A stretch of DNA of 64,000 nt from Glaesserella sp041817755 (lineage in GTDB: Bacteria; Pseudomonadota; Gammaproteobacteria; Enterobacterales; Pasteurellaceae): the NCBI RefSeq assembly GCF_041817755.1, contig NZ_JBGYBX010000039.1:49627-113626 (forward strand). Direction: 5' to 3'. Each line of letters opens with the position of its first letter. Position 1 is the first letter of the stretch. The notes under the pieces are model-generated. The model saw nothing but the letters and a program-made list of their open reading frames with translations, did no database searches and had not been told where the DNA came from. This document shows positions 1 through 7,976 of the stretch, in pieces. Position numbers and translations under genes: made by a program.

Positions 1-1
1 C

Positions 2-199
2 GGCGAATTATTAAAGTTAAATGATGATCCGAATCGGGCAAGCCGTGATGTCAAACGATTGACCGAGCAGCACATTATCGAATTGCAGCATAAGATTGCC
101 GATTTACAAGCGATGTTGAATTTATTACAAAATTGGAACCGCTCCTGTTGCGGTAATGAAAAATCGGATTGTGCGATTTTGAAAGGATTACAGCGCTAA
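2..199 (+). CDS. zntR: ZntR-like MerR-family regulator, C-terminal part
   Basis: The reading frame is open at the left window edge and ends at a TAA, giving the last 65 or so residues of a MerR-family protein. It has a long dimerisation helix (around SRDVKRLTEQHIIELQHK) followed by a metal-binding loop with an adjacent Cys pair and a third Cys nine residues on (CCGNEKSDC). In E. coli ZntR the equivalent CC...C pattern binds Zn(II), and the protein activates zinc export. The DNA-binding domain is outside the window, so assignment rests on this tail only; another metal-type MerR protein is possible but the Cys spacing favours ZntR. Confidence 0.75.
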   Translation, partial: GELLKLNDDPNRASRDVKRLTEQHIIELQHKIADLQAMLNLLQNWNRSCCGNEKSDCAILKGLQR

Positions 200-256
200 C
201 AAGCGGTCTGTTTTGCCAAACAATTTGCAAAAATACCGCCCGAAGTCACCGCTTGT
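199..256. terminator. Inverted pair of uptake signal sequences between convergent genes
   Basis: ACAAGCGGT at 199-207 and ACCGCTTGT at 248-256 are exact inverted copies separated by about 40 bases. They lie where the zntR-like gene and recQ converge; the right copy overlaps the recQ stop codon. Such pairs can fold as a hairpin and serve as a terminator, but the loop is long, so this is tentative. Confidence 0.35.
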
Positions 257-2072
257 ATTCGCGTCGGATGTTCATATGCTCTCTGATTAAGTCGAGGAAC
301 GGCGGGCCGAAGCGCTCTAATTTTCGCTCGCCTATACCATTAATGTCCAACATCTCGTCTTCAGTCACAGGTAAAAATTCCGCCATTTCTTGCAAAGTTG
401 CGTCGTTAAATACAATGTAAGGCGGGATATTTTCCTTGTCCGCAATTTGTTTGCGCAAAAATTTTAAGCGGGCAAACAGATCTTTATCATAATGCCGGCT
501 GCTTTGCGATTTCTGAATATATGCCGTTGAGGAAAAACCGATGCGCGGCATCGCCAGTTCCAAACCGATTTCCGCCCGTAAAATCGGGCGCGCTTCTTCG
601 GTTAACTGCAATGCCGAATGATTCACGATATTTTGGCGGATAAACCCTAAATGAATCAGTTGGCGGGTCACACTCACCCAATATTCCTGCGATTTATCTT
701 TGCCGATACCGTAGACGGATAACGTATCATGCTGATGTTCGCGGATTTTTTGCTGATTCAACCCGCGCAATACGGCAACCACATGGTGTAAGCCGAACCG
801 CTGCCCGGTTCGATAAATCACCGACATCACTTTCTGTGCATCGATTAAACCGTCATATTTTTTGGGCGGATCCAAACAAATATCACAATTTTTACAGGGC
901 GTTTGGCGGGACTCGCCGAAATAATTCAGCAATACCAAGCGGCGACAGGTTTGTGATTCGGCAAACGCACCGATTGCCTGAAGTTTGTGTTGCTCAATCT
1001 GGCGTTGTTCGCTTTCCGGTTTTTCCGCCAAGACTTTGTGCAGCCAGCCGTAATCCGCAGGATCATAAAATAGCAATGCTTCGGCAGGCAAATCATCACG
1101 CCCCGCCCGCCCGGTTTCCTGATAGTAGGATTCGATACTGCGCGGCAAATCGAAATGCACCACAAAACGGACGTTCGATTTATTAATCCCCATTCCGAAT
1201 GCTACCGTGGCAACGACAATTTGAATATTATCCCGCTGAAAGGCGTTCTGCACCGTTTCACGCTGTTGCATTGTCATACCGGCATGATAACCCATCACGG
1301 AAAAATGGCGAGCCGATAACTTTTCGGTGATTTCTTCCACTTTTTTACGGCTGTTGCAATATACAATGCCGCTTTTCCCTTTCTGCCCGCTAATAAATTT
1401 TACCAGTTGTTCAATCGGTTTGAATTTTTCTTGAACGGTATAGCGAATATTCGGGCGATCGAAGCTGCCTAGATAGATATGCGGATCAGACAATTTCAAG
1501 TGGTGGATAATATCGGTTCGGGTTGTCGGATCGGCGGTTGCCGTTAACGCGACAAGCGGTATGTTCGGAAAGGTTTTTCGCAAACCGCCCAATAACGTAT
1601 ATTCAGGGCGGAAATCGTGTCCCCACTGAGAAACACAGTGAGCCTCATCCACGGCGATTAAGCTGATTTTACAATGTGCAATGAAATGAAAAAATCCGGA
1701 TGTCATCACCTTTTCGGGAGACAAATACAATAATTTCAACTGCCCCGACAGCGCCTTTTGTTCGACGGCTTGTTGTTCTTCTAACGTTTGTGTCGAATTG
1801 AGATACGCCGCTTCAATGCCGTTGGTCAATAACTGATCGACCTGATCTTTCATGAGTGAAATAAGCGGAGAAACCACCAAAGTAATGCCGTCTAAACAAA
1901 GGGCGGGTACTTGATAGCAGAGTGATTTTCCGCCCCCTGTGGTAATAATGACAAGGCAATCGTTACCCGATAACACAGCATCAATCACTTCGGATTGACC
2001 TTGTCGGAAAGATTGATAGCCAAAGACGTTATGTAAAACTTCTTTGGCTTTGGCGGTATTTGAGGCTGACAT
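246..2072 (-). CDS. recQ: ATP-dependent DNA helicase RecQ
   Basis: RecQ is a 3'-5' DNA helicase acting in recombination and replication-fork repair. The 608-residue length matches the E. coli enzyme. Visible are Walker A TTGGGKS at about residues 44-50, the DEAH box at 142-145 followed by the aromatic-rich loop (CVSQWGHDFRPEY), helicase motif VI (QETGRAGRD), the RecQ C-terminal zinc site with CRRL...CKNCDIC near 375-400, a winged-helix region, and a C-terminal HRDC domain ending with a helix-hairpin (INGIGERKLERFG). The start overlaps the cyaY stop by one base (TAATG), so the two genes are probably translationally coupled. Confidence 0.97.
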   Translation of the reverse strand: MSASNTAKAKEVLHNVFGYQSFRQGQSEVIDAVLSGNDCLVIITTGGGKSLCYQVPALCLDGITLVVSPLISLMKDQVDQLLTNGIEAAYLNSTQTLEEQQAVEQKALSGQLKLLYLSPEKVMTSGFFHFIAHCKISLIAVDEAHCVSQWGHDFRPEYTLLGGLRKTFPNIPLVALTATADPTTRTDIIHHLKLSDPHIYLGSFDRPNIRYTVQEKFKPIEQLVKFISGQKGKSGIVYCNSRKKVEEITEKLSARHFSVMGYHAGMTMQQRETVQNAFQRDNIQIVVATVAFGMGINKSNVRFVVHFDLPRSIESYYQETGRAGRDDLPAEALLFYDPADYGWLHKVLAEKPESEQRQIEQHKLQAIGAFAESQTCRRLVLLNYFGESRQTPCKNCDICLDPPKKYDGLIDAQKVMSVIYRTGQRFGLHHVVAVLRGLNQQKIREHQHDTLSVYGIGKDKSQEYWVSVTRQLIHLGFIRQNIVNHSALQLTEEARPILRAEIGLELAMPRIGFSSTAYIQKSQSSRHYDKDLFARLKFLRKQIADKENIPPYIVFNDATLQEMAEFLPVTEDEMLDINGIGERKLERFGPPFLDLIREHMNIRREYKR

Positions 2073-2383
2073 TAAGCGAAAGAAGCTGTTTCTCCGTGAC
2101 GGGCAACGGCTTCTTCTAAATGAATCCAGAAAGAGCGACCTTCAGAACTTAACCATTCACCATCCCGATAGGCAAAATGAAAACCGCCGAGTTTACTTGC
2201 CAGCCAAAGTTCTTGCATTGCCTCTTGCTTGTTGATCACAATTTGTGAATCATCATCAAACGTGATGGTAAACACTGCACCTTGTGTTTCGCAATCAACA
2301 TCACAGCCTTGTTCGTCAAGCTGCTCTTCAATCTGCGCCCACACTTGTTCAATTTCTCGGTGAAATTCTGCTAAATTCATCAT
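2072..2383 (-). CDS. cyaY: Frataxin-like iron-binding protein CyaY
   Basis: CyaY is the bacterial frataxin, which binds iron and modulates IscS-dependent iron-sulfur cluster assembly. The 103-residue protein has the expected acidic first helix (EFHREIEQVWAQIEEQLDEQ), the beta-sheet core with DCET and FTITFDDDSQIVINKQE, and the conserved LWLASKLGGFHF segment. Two adjacent ATG codons open the frame; the second is equally plausible. The gene lies 75 bp downstream of lexA on the same strand and runs into recQ with a one-base overlap. Confidence 0.95.
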   Translation of the reverse strand: MMNLAEFHREIEQVWAQIEEQLDEQGCDVDCETQGAVFTITFDDDSQIVINKQEAMQELWLASKLGGFHFAYRDGEWLSSEGRSFWIHLEEAVARHGETASFA

Positions 2384-2458
2384 TATTCTCTTTAATCGTA
2401 ATACATTGAAAAAACGCCCGCTATTTTGAATTTTTCCGCCACGCTTTTCAACGGCTTT

Positions 2459-3088
2459 TTACATCCAAGCATTATTACGAATCACACCGACAGCAATACC
2501 TTCAATTTCGATGAATGATGTGCGGGGATCCACGACAATGGCTTTCAGATCATCATTTTCCGGATGAAGATAGATTAATTCGCCTTTTCTCTCCAAGCGT
2601 TTTACCGTTACTTCATCATCCACGCGGACAACCACGACTTGCCCGTTGCGTACACTGTTCGTTTTATGTACGGCAAGCAAATCACCGTCCAAAATACCGA
2701 TTTTTTCCATCGAATTACCGTTTACGCGCAATAAATAATCTGCGTGCGGAGAAAACATGGCGCCGTTAACCGGATAATGGCTTTCCACATGTTCGATCGC
2801 CATAATCGGCGAACCTGCCGCGACTTTACCGACAAGCGGTAAACCTTCTTCGTCATTGGCAGCTTCATCATCAACCAAAATACGAATACCGCGCGATGTG
2901 CCCGAAAGCATTTCGATATAGCCTTTACGGGCAAGCGCCTTTAAATGCTCTTCCGCCGCATTCGGCGATTTAAAGCCGATTTCACGGGCGATTTCTACGC
3001 GTGTCGGCGGCATTCCGGTCGTTTCAATATGATTTTTCACAAAATCAAAAATTTCTTGCTGGCGAGCGGTTAAATGTTGACGTTTCAT
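2459..3088 (-). CDS. lexA: SOS repressor LexA
   Basis: LexA represses the SOS regulon and self-cleaves when RecA is activated. From the chosen start the protein has 209 residues: an N-terminal winged helix-turn-helix (about 1-70), the cleavage site Ala91-Gly92 (VAAGSP), catalytic Ser126 (NGNSMEK) and Lys163 (VTVKRL). An upstream in-frame ATG at 3127 is rejected because it lies within the operator. The chosen ATG has the ribosome-binding site GAGGA six bases upstream and starts the usual MKRQHLTARQ sequence. Two LexA boxes in front indicate autoregulation. It is divergent from plsB, as in E. coli. Confidence 0.97.
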   Translation of the reverse strand: MKRQHLTARQQEIFDFVKNHIETTGMPPTRVEIAREIGFKSPNAAEEHLKALARKGYIEMLSGTSRGIRILVDDEAANDEEGLPLVGKVAAGSPIMAIEHVESHYPVNGAMFSPHADYLLRVNGNSMEKIGILDGDLLAVHKTNSVRNGQVVVVRVDDEVTVKRLERKGELIYLHPENDDLKAIVVDPRTSFIEIEGIAVGVIRNNAWM

Positions 3089-3098
3089 TTCATCCTCA

Positions 3099-3136
3099 CT
3101 GTCTTTATATACAGAAAATATTGACATTATATACAG
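3099..3136 (-). promoter_or_regulatory. Tandem LexA (SOS) boxes of lexA
   Basis: Positions 3099-3114 read CTGTCTTTATATACAG, a full CTGT-N8-ACAG operator. A second, degenerate box (TTGACATTATATACAG) occupies 3121-3136, 22 bp further upstream. Both are immediately in front of the lexA ribosome-binding site, the arrangement expected for autorepression. The plsB promoter lies on the other side and might be affected. Confidence 0.85.
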
Positions 3137-3239
3137 TGAAATGTGTTTTGTAACTAAATAAATGCGGATTTATAGAATAAATGTATGATAAAATTTTGGC
3201 GAATCCAATCCGATCATAATTATTCAAAAGGATATAAAA

Positions 3240-5690
3240 ATGGCAAGCTTATTGAGTTTATATCATTCCATCTTGAATCTACCGCTTTCTCTATTGGTTA
3301 AATCCCGTTCTATTCCGACCGACCCGGTGAATGAATTGGCACTTAACTTGGAGCAACCCATTGTTTATGTGTTGCCTTATACGTCACAAAGTGACTTATT
3401 AATCTTACAAAAAAACTGTCGAAGCCTGAATTTGCCCGATCCACTACAGTCAAACTACATTCAAGGGCAATCTCTACCACGTTACGTCTTTTTAGACGAA
3501 GGACGTCGCTTTTTTAAATCGAAAGGCGCCAAAAGCGAAACCGTTTCTGTTTTTTACCGTTATTTGGATCTCAACCGCCATGACGAAAACCTTAATGTGC
3601 AAGTCGTTCCGGTTTCCGTTTTGTGGGGGCGTGCGCCCGGTAAAGAAAAAGGCTTGCCGGTATTACGTTTGTTAGGACCATTTCAACGTTTGGTGACGAT
3701 GATTTGGTTCGGACGTGATAATTTCGTCCGTTTTTCACAAGCCGTTTCACTACGCAACATGATTTCAGACCACGTAGACGATGAAAAAATTGCGCAAAAA
3801 CTGGCTAGGGTTGCCAAAATCCACTTTGCCAAACAACGTTATTCTGCAACCGGACCGCAATTGCCGGATCGCCAAGCAATGTTTAACAAACTACTTCAAT
3901 CACCGGCAATCGTTGCCGCAATTGAGGACGAAGCACAAAAACCGAAAGGCTCTCCTGAAAAAGCGCGTAAAGAAGCCGAAAAAATTTTGGATGAAATTGC
4001 CGCTCACGTTCGTCATGAAAGTTTGAGAACCGCCGATCGTTTATTAAGTTGGCTGTGGAATAAGCTCTACCAAGGGATTAATGTACAATATGCCGAGCGC
4101 GTGCGTAAATTGGCATTAGAAGGACATGAATTAGTGTATGTGCCGTGTCACCGTAGTCACATGGATTATTTACTGCTTTCTTATATCCTTTACCATCAAG
4201 GTTTGGTGCCTCCGCATATTGCCGCAGGCATCAATTTGAATTTCTGGCCGGCAGGACCGATTTTCCGCAGCTGGGGGGCTTTTTTTATTCGTCGTACATT
4301 TAAAGGTAACCGCCTTTATTCCACCATTTTCCGTGAATATTTAGCGGAACTGTTCTACCGCGGCTATTCCGTCGAATATTTTATCGAAGGCGGTCGCTCA
4401 CGCACCGGTCGTTTATTGGAACCGAAAACCGGCATGATGTCGATGACATTACAAGCCTTACAACGCGGTTTGACCCGCCCTATCAGTATCGTGCCGGTTT
4501 ACATCGGCTATGAGCATGTTTTAGAAGTCGATACCTATGAAAAAGAATTGCGTGGAGCAGAAAAAGAGAAAGAAAATGCCGGCTTGGTTTTACGTGTAAT
4601 TAAAAAATTACGTAATTTAGGACAAGGCTATGTGAATTTCGGCGAACCAATTTCACTAAACTCCTATCTGAACCAGCATTTCCCGGAATGGAAAGAAAGC
4701 AGCGCCAAACCGAAATGGTTGAACACAGCGGTTGAATTGGTTTCCCAACAAGTTATGGTCAATATTAACAATGCCGCCGCCGTCAATGCCAAGAACTTAA
4801 TCGGCTCGGTATTGCTTGCTTCGCGTCAACGTGCGTTGACGCGCGAACAATTAATTGAACAAGTGGAAAGCTATCTTCAACTGTTCAAACATGTGCCTTA
4901 TTCAGCGGATGTGACAATACCGAACGATTCGGCGGAACAGATGCTCAGTCATGTACTGACTTTACCGCGTTCCGGCGTGATTTCGGAAAAAGACAATTTC
5001 GGTGAAATTATTCGATTAGAACGACAATCTGCGGTATTGATGACCTATTACCGCAATAATATTCAGCACCTTTTCGTATTACCGTCATTGGTTGCCAGCA
5101 TTGTGTTGCATCACGAAGCGGTTTCGAAAGATCTTATTTTGCAAAGCGTCAAACGGATTTATCCGTTCTTAAAAGCGGAACTTTTCCTGCACTTTGAAGA
5201 AAGCGAAGTCCGTCCGCATATTGAAGCCATTCTGAGCGAATTCACCCATCAAGGCTTGATTAAAAACGAAAGCGATATGTTTGTGATTAACCGTCGTCGC
5301 CTTCGTGCATTACAGCTGCATTCCGCAGGTATCAGAGAATTACTGCAACGTTATTATATCAGCTTAAGTATTCTGCTTGAGCACCCCGAAATCAGCCGTA
5401 ACAATATGGAAAAAGAGAGCCGCTTTATTGCACAGCGACTCTCGGTATTGCACGGTATCAATGCACCGGAATTTTTCGACAAAATACTGTTTTCAACTGT
5501 CAGTAATACATTGAAAGATCAAGGTTATTTTGATGAACAAGGTAATAGTGTCGTCAGTAAAGTTCAAACGACCGAAGAGCTTTTGAGAGGATTGATTTCC
5601 GTCGAAATCCAGCAAACCATTCAAGGAGCAATGATCAAATCGGAAGAAAGGGATACAGAAGGGCAAATGCAAGACTCAAAAGAAGATTAG
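3240..5690 (+). CDS. plsB: Glycerol-3-phosphate 1-O-acyltransferase PlsB
   Basis: PlsB transfers an acyl chain from acyl-ACP or acyl-CoA to sn-glycerol 3-phosphate, the first step of membrane phospholipid synthesis, at the inner membrane. The 816-residue length fits the family. The catalytic HX4D motif is HRSHMD at about residues 304-309, and the substrate-binding block EGGRSRTG is near 383; a third block (RPISIVPVYIGYEHV) follows. The AAGGA ribosome-binding site lies nine bases before ATG. The divergent lexA-plsB arrangement is conserved in enterics, and the 151-bp gap carries the LexA boxes. Confidence 0.97.
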   Translation: MASLLSLYHSILNLPLSLLVKSRSIPTDPVNELALNLEQPIVYVLPYTSQSDLLILQKNCRSLNLPDPLQSNYIQGQSLPRYVFLDEGRRFFKSKGAKSETVSVFYRYLDLNRHDENLNVQVVPVSVLWGRAPGKEKGLPVLRLLGPFQRLVTMIWFGRDNFVRFSQAVSLRNMISDHVDDEKIAQKLARVAKIHFAKQRYSATGPQLPDRQAMFNKLLQSPAIVAAIEDEAQKPKGSPEKARKEAEKILDEIAAHVRHESLRTADRLLSWLWNKLYQGINVQYAERVRKLALEGHELVYVPCHRSHMDYLLLSYILYHQGLVPPHIAAGINLNFWPAGPIFRSWGAFFIRRTFKGNRLYSTIFREYLAELFYRGYSVEYFIEGGRSRTGRLLEPKTGMMSMTLQALQRGLTRPISIVPVYIGYEHVLEVDTYEKELRGAEKEKENAGLVLRVIKKLRNLGQGYVNFGEPISLNSYLNQHFPEWKESSAKPKWLNTAVELVSQQVMVNINNAAAVNAKNLIGSVLLASRQRALTREQLIEQVESYLQLFKHVPYSADVTIPNDSAEQMLSHVLTLPRSGVISEKDNFGEIIRLERQSAVLMTYYRNNIQHLFVLPSLVASIVLHHEAVSKDLILQSVKRIYPFLKAELFLHFEESEVRPHIEAILSEFTHQGLIKNESDMFVINRRRLRALQLHSAGIRELLQRYYISLSILLEHPEISRNNMEKESRFIAQRLSVLHGINAPEFFDKILFSTVSNTLKDQGYFDEQGNSVVSKVQTTEELLRGLISVEIQQTIQGAMIKSEERDTEGQMQDSKED

Positions 5691-5746
5691 TGATGATGAC
5701 TTAGGGCAAGAAAAGATAGTTTTCTTGTTCATATTTTCAAAAATAG

Positions 5747-5780
5747 GGCTTAAAGTCTTGTACTATACAGGCTTTAAGCC
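5747..5780. terminator. Hairpin downstream of plsB
   Basis: GGCTTAAAG (5747-5755) and CTTTAAGCC (5772-5780) are exact inverted copies with a 16-nt loop, 57 bp after the plsB stop and before the convergent mlaA end. No strong T tract follows on either strand, so it may be a weak or factor-dependent terminator. The rest of 5691-5862 shows no gene. Confidence 0.4.
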
Positions 5781-5862
5781 ACTTCTTAGCAACTAATTTC
5801 TTATTACACCTTTCTTCGTTAATTCGATTTCATACACAACTTATTGTTTAGATAAACTTAAG

Positions 5863-6615
5863 TTAATCGATATTTTTCAGTTCATCTTCGGAAAGTATTT
5901 CTTTTCCGTCATCATTTTCCGTCTTACCGTCTTTCACTTTAAATTCTAAATTTTGAAAATAGGCTTCACGGAAAGTCGTGTAGGGATCTTGTGATTGTTT
6001 TAACAATGATTCCTGCCCGAGAAGTTTTGATCTTGAATCAACGCCTTGTACAACATATTTCGTTAATCCCCACGGGAAGGTTAATAATGAAAGAGCAGGA
6101 TATGTCGTATCAACGAGTCGCCCCAAGTCTTGACGCGGTGTCGCCGGCCCATAAGCCGGAAGCATAACGTAAGGCCCCGTCGGTACATTATAGCTACCCA
6201 AGGTATCACCAAATTCTCTTCGACCGTTGTCTAATTTCAAATCATCCGTTAAGCTGGCAAAATCAATCAAACCGCCTAAACCAAAAATAGAGTTAAACCA
6301 GAAACGGGTAAAGTGGATCATTGCTTTTTGTCCTTCTCCTTCCAATAACCGGTTCACAAAACTTGCCGGTTCATCCAAATTATTTGCGACATTCACCAGG
6401 CCTGTTTTTACCGGACTCGGGACATAATCACGCCAACCTTTAGCTACCGGTTCAAGGACATAAGGATCCAAATAGTCATAATTGACTTTCCACATAGCAC
6501 GGTTAAATCCTTCCAACGGATCATTGCGTTGCCCGGTTTCAGGGTTAATCGAAGAAGAACATGCCGTGAGGGTAAAACTCACAATAATAAAAAATAAAGA
6601 TTTAATGTTATTCAT
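5863..6615 (-). CDS. mlaA: MlaA (VacJ) outer-membrane lipoprotein for phospholipid retrieval
   Basis: MlaA removes mislocalised phospholipids from the outer leaflet of the outer membrane and hands them to the Mla pathway. The signal peptide ends at the lipobox LTAC with Cys19, followed by Ser, consistent with outer-membrane sorting. The family block NDPLEGFNRAMWKVNYDYLD follows, then NNLDEPASFVN, FWFNSIFGLGG and the GPYVMLPAYGP motif typical of VacJ. The gene starts only four bases after the ycbL stop, so it is the last gene of a mepK-ycbL-mlaA transcription unit. No other mla genes are in the window. Confidence 0.93.
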   Translation of the reverse strand: MNNIKSLFFIIVSFTLTACSSSINPETGQRNDPLEGFNRAMWKVNYDYLDPYVLEPVAKGWRDYVPSPVKTGLVNVANNLDEPASFVNRLLEGEGQKAMIHFTRFWFNSIFGLGGLIDFASLTDDLKLDNGRREFGDTLGSYNVPTGPYVMLPAYGPATPRQDLGRLVDTTYPALSLLTFPWGLTKYVVQGVDSRSKLLGQESLLKQSQDPYTTFREAYFQNLEFKVKDGKTENDDGKEILSEDELKNID

Positions 6616-6619
6616 TCAC

Positions 6620-7255
6620 TTACACTTCTTTTAAAAAGGGATTGTTTTTCTTCTCGCGCCCGACTGTTGTATGAGCGCCATGACCGGGGATAATGATGAA
6701 ATCATCTGCTAAATCAAAGAGTTTAGTCCGAATACTGTGGATAAGCTGATCAAAATTGCCTTGATACAAATCCGTCCTTCCGATACTATTTTGAAATAAC
6801 ACATCACCGGTAAACGCAATTTGATCTTGAAAATCAAAAAAGCCAATATGACCGGGAGCATGACCGGGAAGATGACGAATGTGGAATTTTAAAGCACCTA
6901 CTTCAATTTCGTCCCCTTCTTCCAACCAATGATCCGGAAGAAAAGCATTTACCGGAGGTAAACCATAACTGGTACAAATTTGTGGAAGCATCTCAAATAG
7001 GGGGCAATCCTCCCGTTGAGAACCAAACACCTCAACATTAAAATGTGTTCTTAATGTGTCAACCGCCATGATATGATCTAAATGGGCGTGTGTTATCAGT
7101 AACTTTCGCACATGAAGCTGATGTTCTTCAACAAATTTGATTATTTTTTGTGCTTCATCGCCCGCATCAATAATTGCCGCATTTTTTTGTTCATCCCAAA
7201 TGATGCTGCAATTTTGTTGAAATGCACTGACCGGAATAATTTGTAAATTAAACAT
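6620..7255 (-). CDS. ycbL: YcbL-type metallo-beta-lactamase-fold hydrolase
   Basis: The protein belongs to the glyoxalase-II-like branch of the metallo-beta-lactamase fold. The metal-binding motif HAHLDH lies at residues 56-61, with further ligands in LPGHAPGH, TGDVLF and IIPGHG. Its 211 residues and overall sequence resemble E. coli YcbL, a small type II glyoxalase that hydrolyses S-D-lactoylglutathione in vitro; the cellular role is unsettled. It sits between mepK and mlaA with very short gaps, and the ycbB-ycbK-ycbL order is the same as in E. coli. Confidence 0.85.
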   Translation of the reverse strand: MFNLQIIPVSAFQQNCSIIWDEQKNAAIIDAGDEAQKIIKFVEEHQLHVRKLLITHAHLDHIMAVDTLRTHFNVEVFGSQREDCPLFEMLPQICTSYGLPPVNAFLPDHWLEEGDEIEVGALKFHIRHLPGHAPGHIGFFDFQDQIAFTGDVLFQNSIGRTDLYQGNFDQLIHSIRTKLFDLADDFIIIPGHGAHTTVGREKKNNPFLKEV

Positions 7256-7269
7256 AATCTATATCGCAA

Positions 7270-7827
7270 TTACACACCGCGCCAAGTGCGAATCGGTCCG
7301 GTATCTACATGCACAAAATTACTCCGTGGATAAAATCCTACGCCGCCATTATTCAAGCTCTCTGCAACGGCTCGGATACGGGCTAACGGCACACCTTCAA
7401 TACGAAAATCAATTGCTTTGCCTAGAATGTGATAACTGTTACTTGCAACTCCACGACTACGGCGACGCATCCTTGCATTGGTTTGGGCAGAGCGATAGCC
7501 GCTTAACATTAAGATTTCCGAACTACGGGAACCTAAACGTGCTTGAATTTGGGTAAGCTTAAAAAACAATCTCGGATCGATTGTACGAACTTGGTTTGTA
7601 TGGCGATCCCGCATGATATGATTTAGTTTATTTAATGTTGCACCGGCAAAGCCTGTCGGCATATAAGGGACAACGACTTTTTCCCCGGTATTTAAACTTC
7701 TCATACGGAAAAGAAGGGGTTTAGGTGTAGAAACAATAGCTTGTACATAACTTGGCAGAAGGCTTGCTCCCAGCATAATACCTCCCAAAGAAAGCCATCT
7801 ACGACGTTGTAAATTTGGTTGCTCCAT
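7270..7827 (-). CDS. mepK: Murein endopeptidase MepK (YcbK, DUF882)
   Basis: MepK cleaves mDap-mDap (3-3) cross-links in peptidoglycan. Near the N-terminus is a twin-arginine-type signal (RRRWLSLGG followed by a hydrophobic stretch ending SYVQA), as in E. coli YcbK. Putative zinc ligands are His and Asp in YHILGKAIDFR and His in FVHVDTGP. The start at 7827 is preferred over an ATG four codons earlier because GAGGA lies in the right place before it. The upstream neighbour on the same strand is the L,D-transpeptidase that makes the bonds this enzyme cuts; a terminator separates the two. Confidence 0.88.
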   Translation of the reverse strand: MEQPNLQRRRWLSLGGIMLGASLLPSYVQAIVSTPKPLLFRMRSLNTGEKVVVPYMPTGFAGATLNKLNHIMRDRHTNQVRTIDPRLFFKLTQIQARLGSRSSEILMLSGYRSAQTNARMRRRSRGVASNSYHILGKAIDFRIEGVPLARIRAVAESLNNGGVGFYPRSNFVHVDTGPIRTWRGV

Positions 7828-7920
7828 TATTTTCCTCATTATTTAAAATGATGATTTATCACTGGCTCCTCCTCTTAGTTTCCTGTAATAAATCATTTTG
7901 TCTCCGTTAGTAGAGTTATA

Positions 7921-7959
7921 AAAAATAAAGTTCCGAGAAGCAAGGTAATCCTCTCGGAA
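7921..7959 (-). terminator. Rho-independent terminator of the L,D-transpeptidase gene
   Basis: TTCCGAGA (7931-7938) and TCTCGGAA (7952-7959) form a stem. On the minus strand it is followed by CTTTATTTTTT, immediately downstream of the L,D-transpeptidase stop codon. This places mepK in a separate or attenuated transcription unit. Confidence 0.75.
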
Positions 7960-7976
7960 TTTTGTAAATTTATGAA

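Noticed and set aside
169..420. 83-codon plus-strand frame overlapping zntR and recQ
   Set aside because: It lies antisense to the recQ 3' end and lacks a ribosome-binding site; the translation has no protein-like features.
3086..3127. Upstream ATG of lexA
   Set aside because: It would start within the LexA operator region and lacks a ribosome-binding site; the ATG at 3088 has GAGGA and the family N-terminus.
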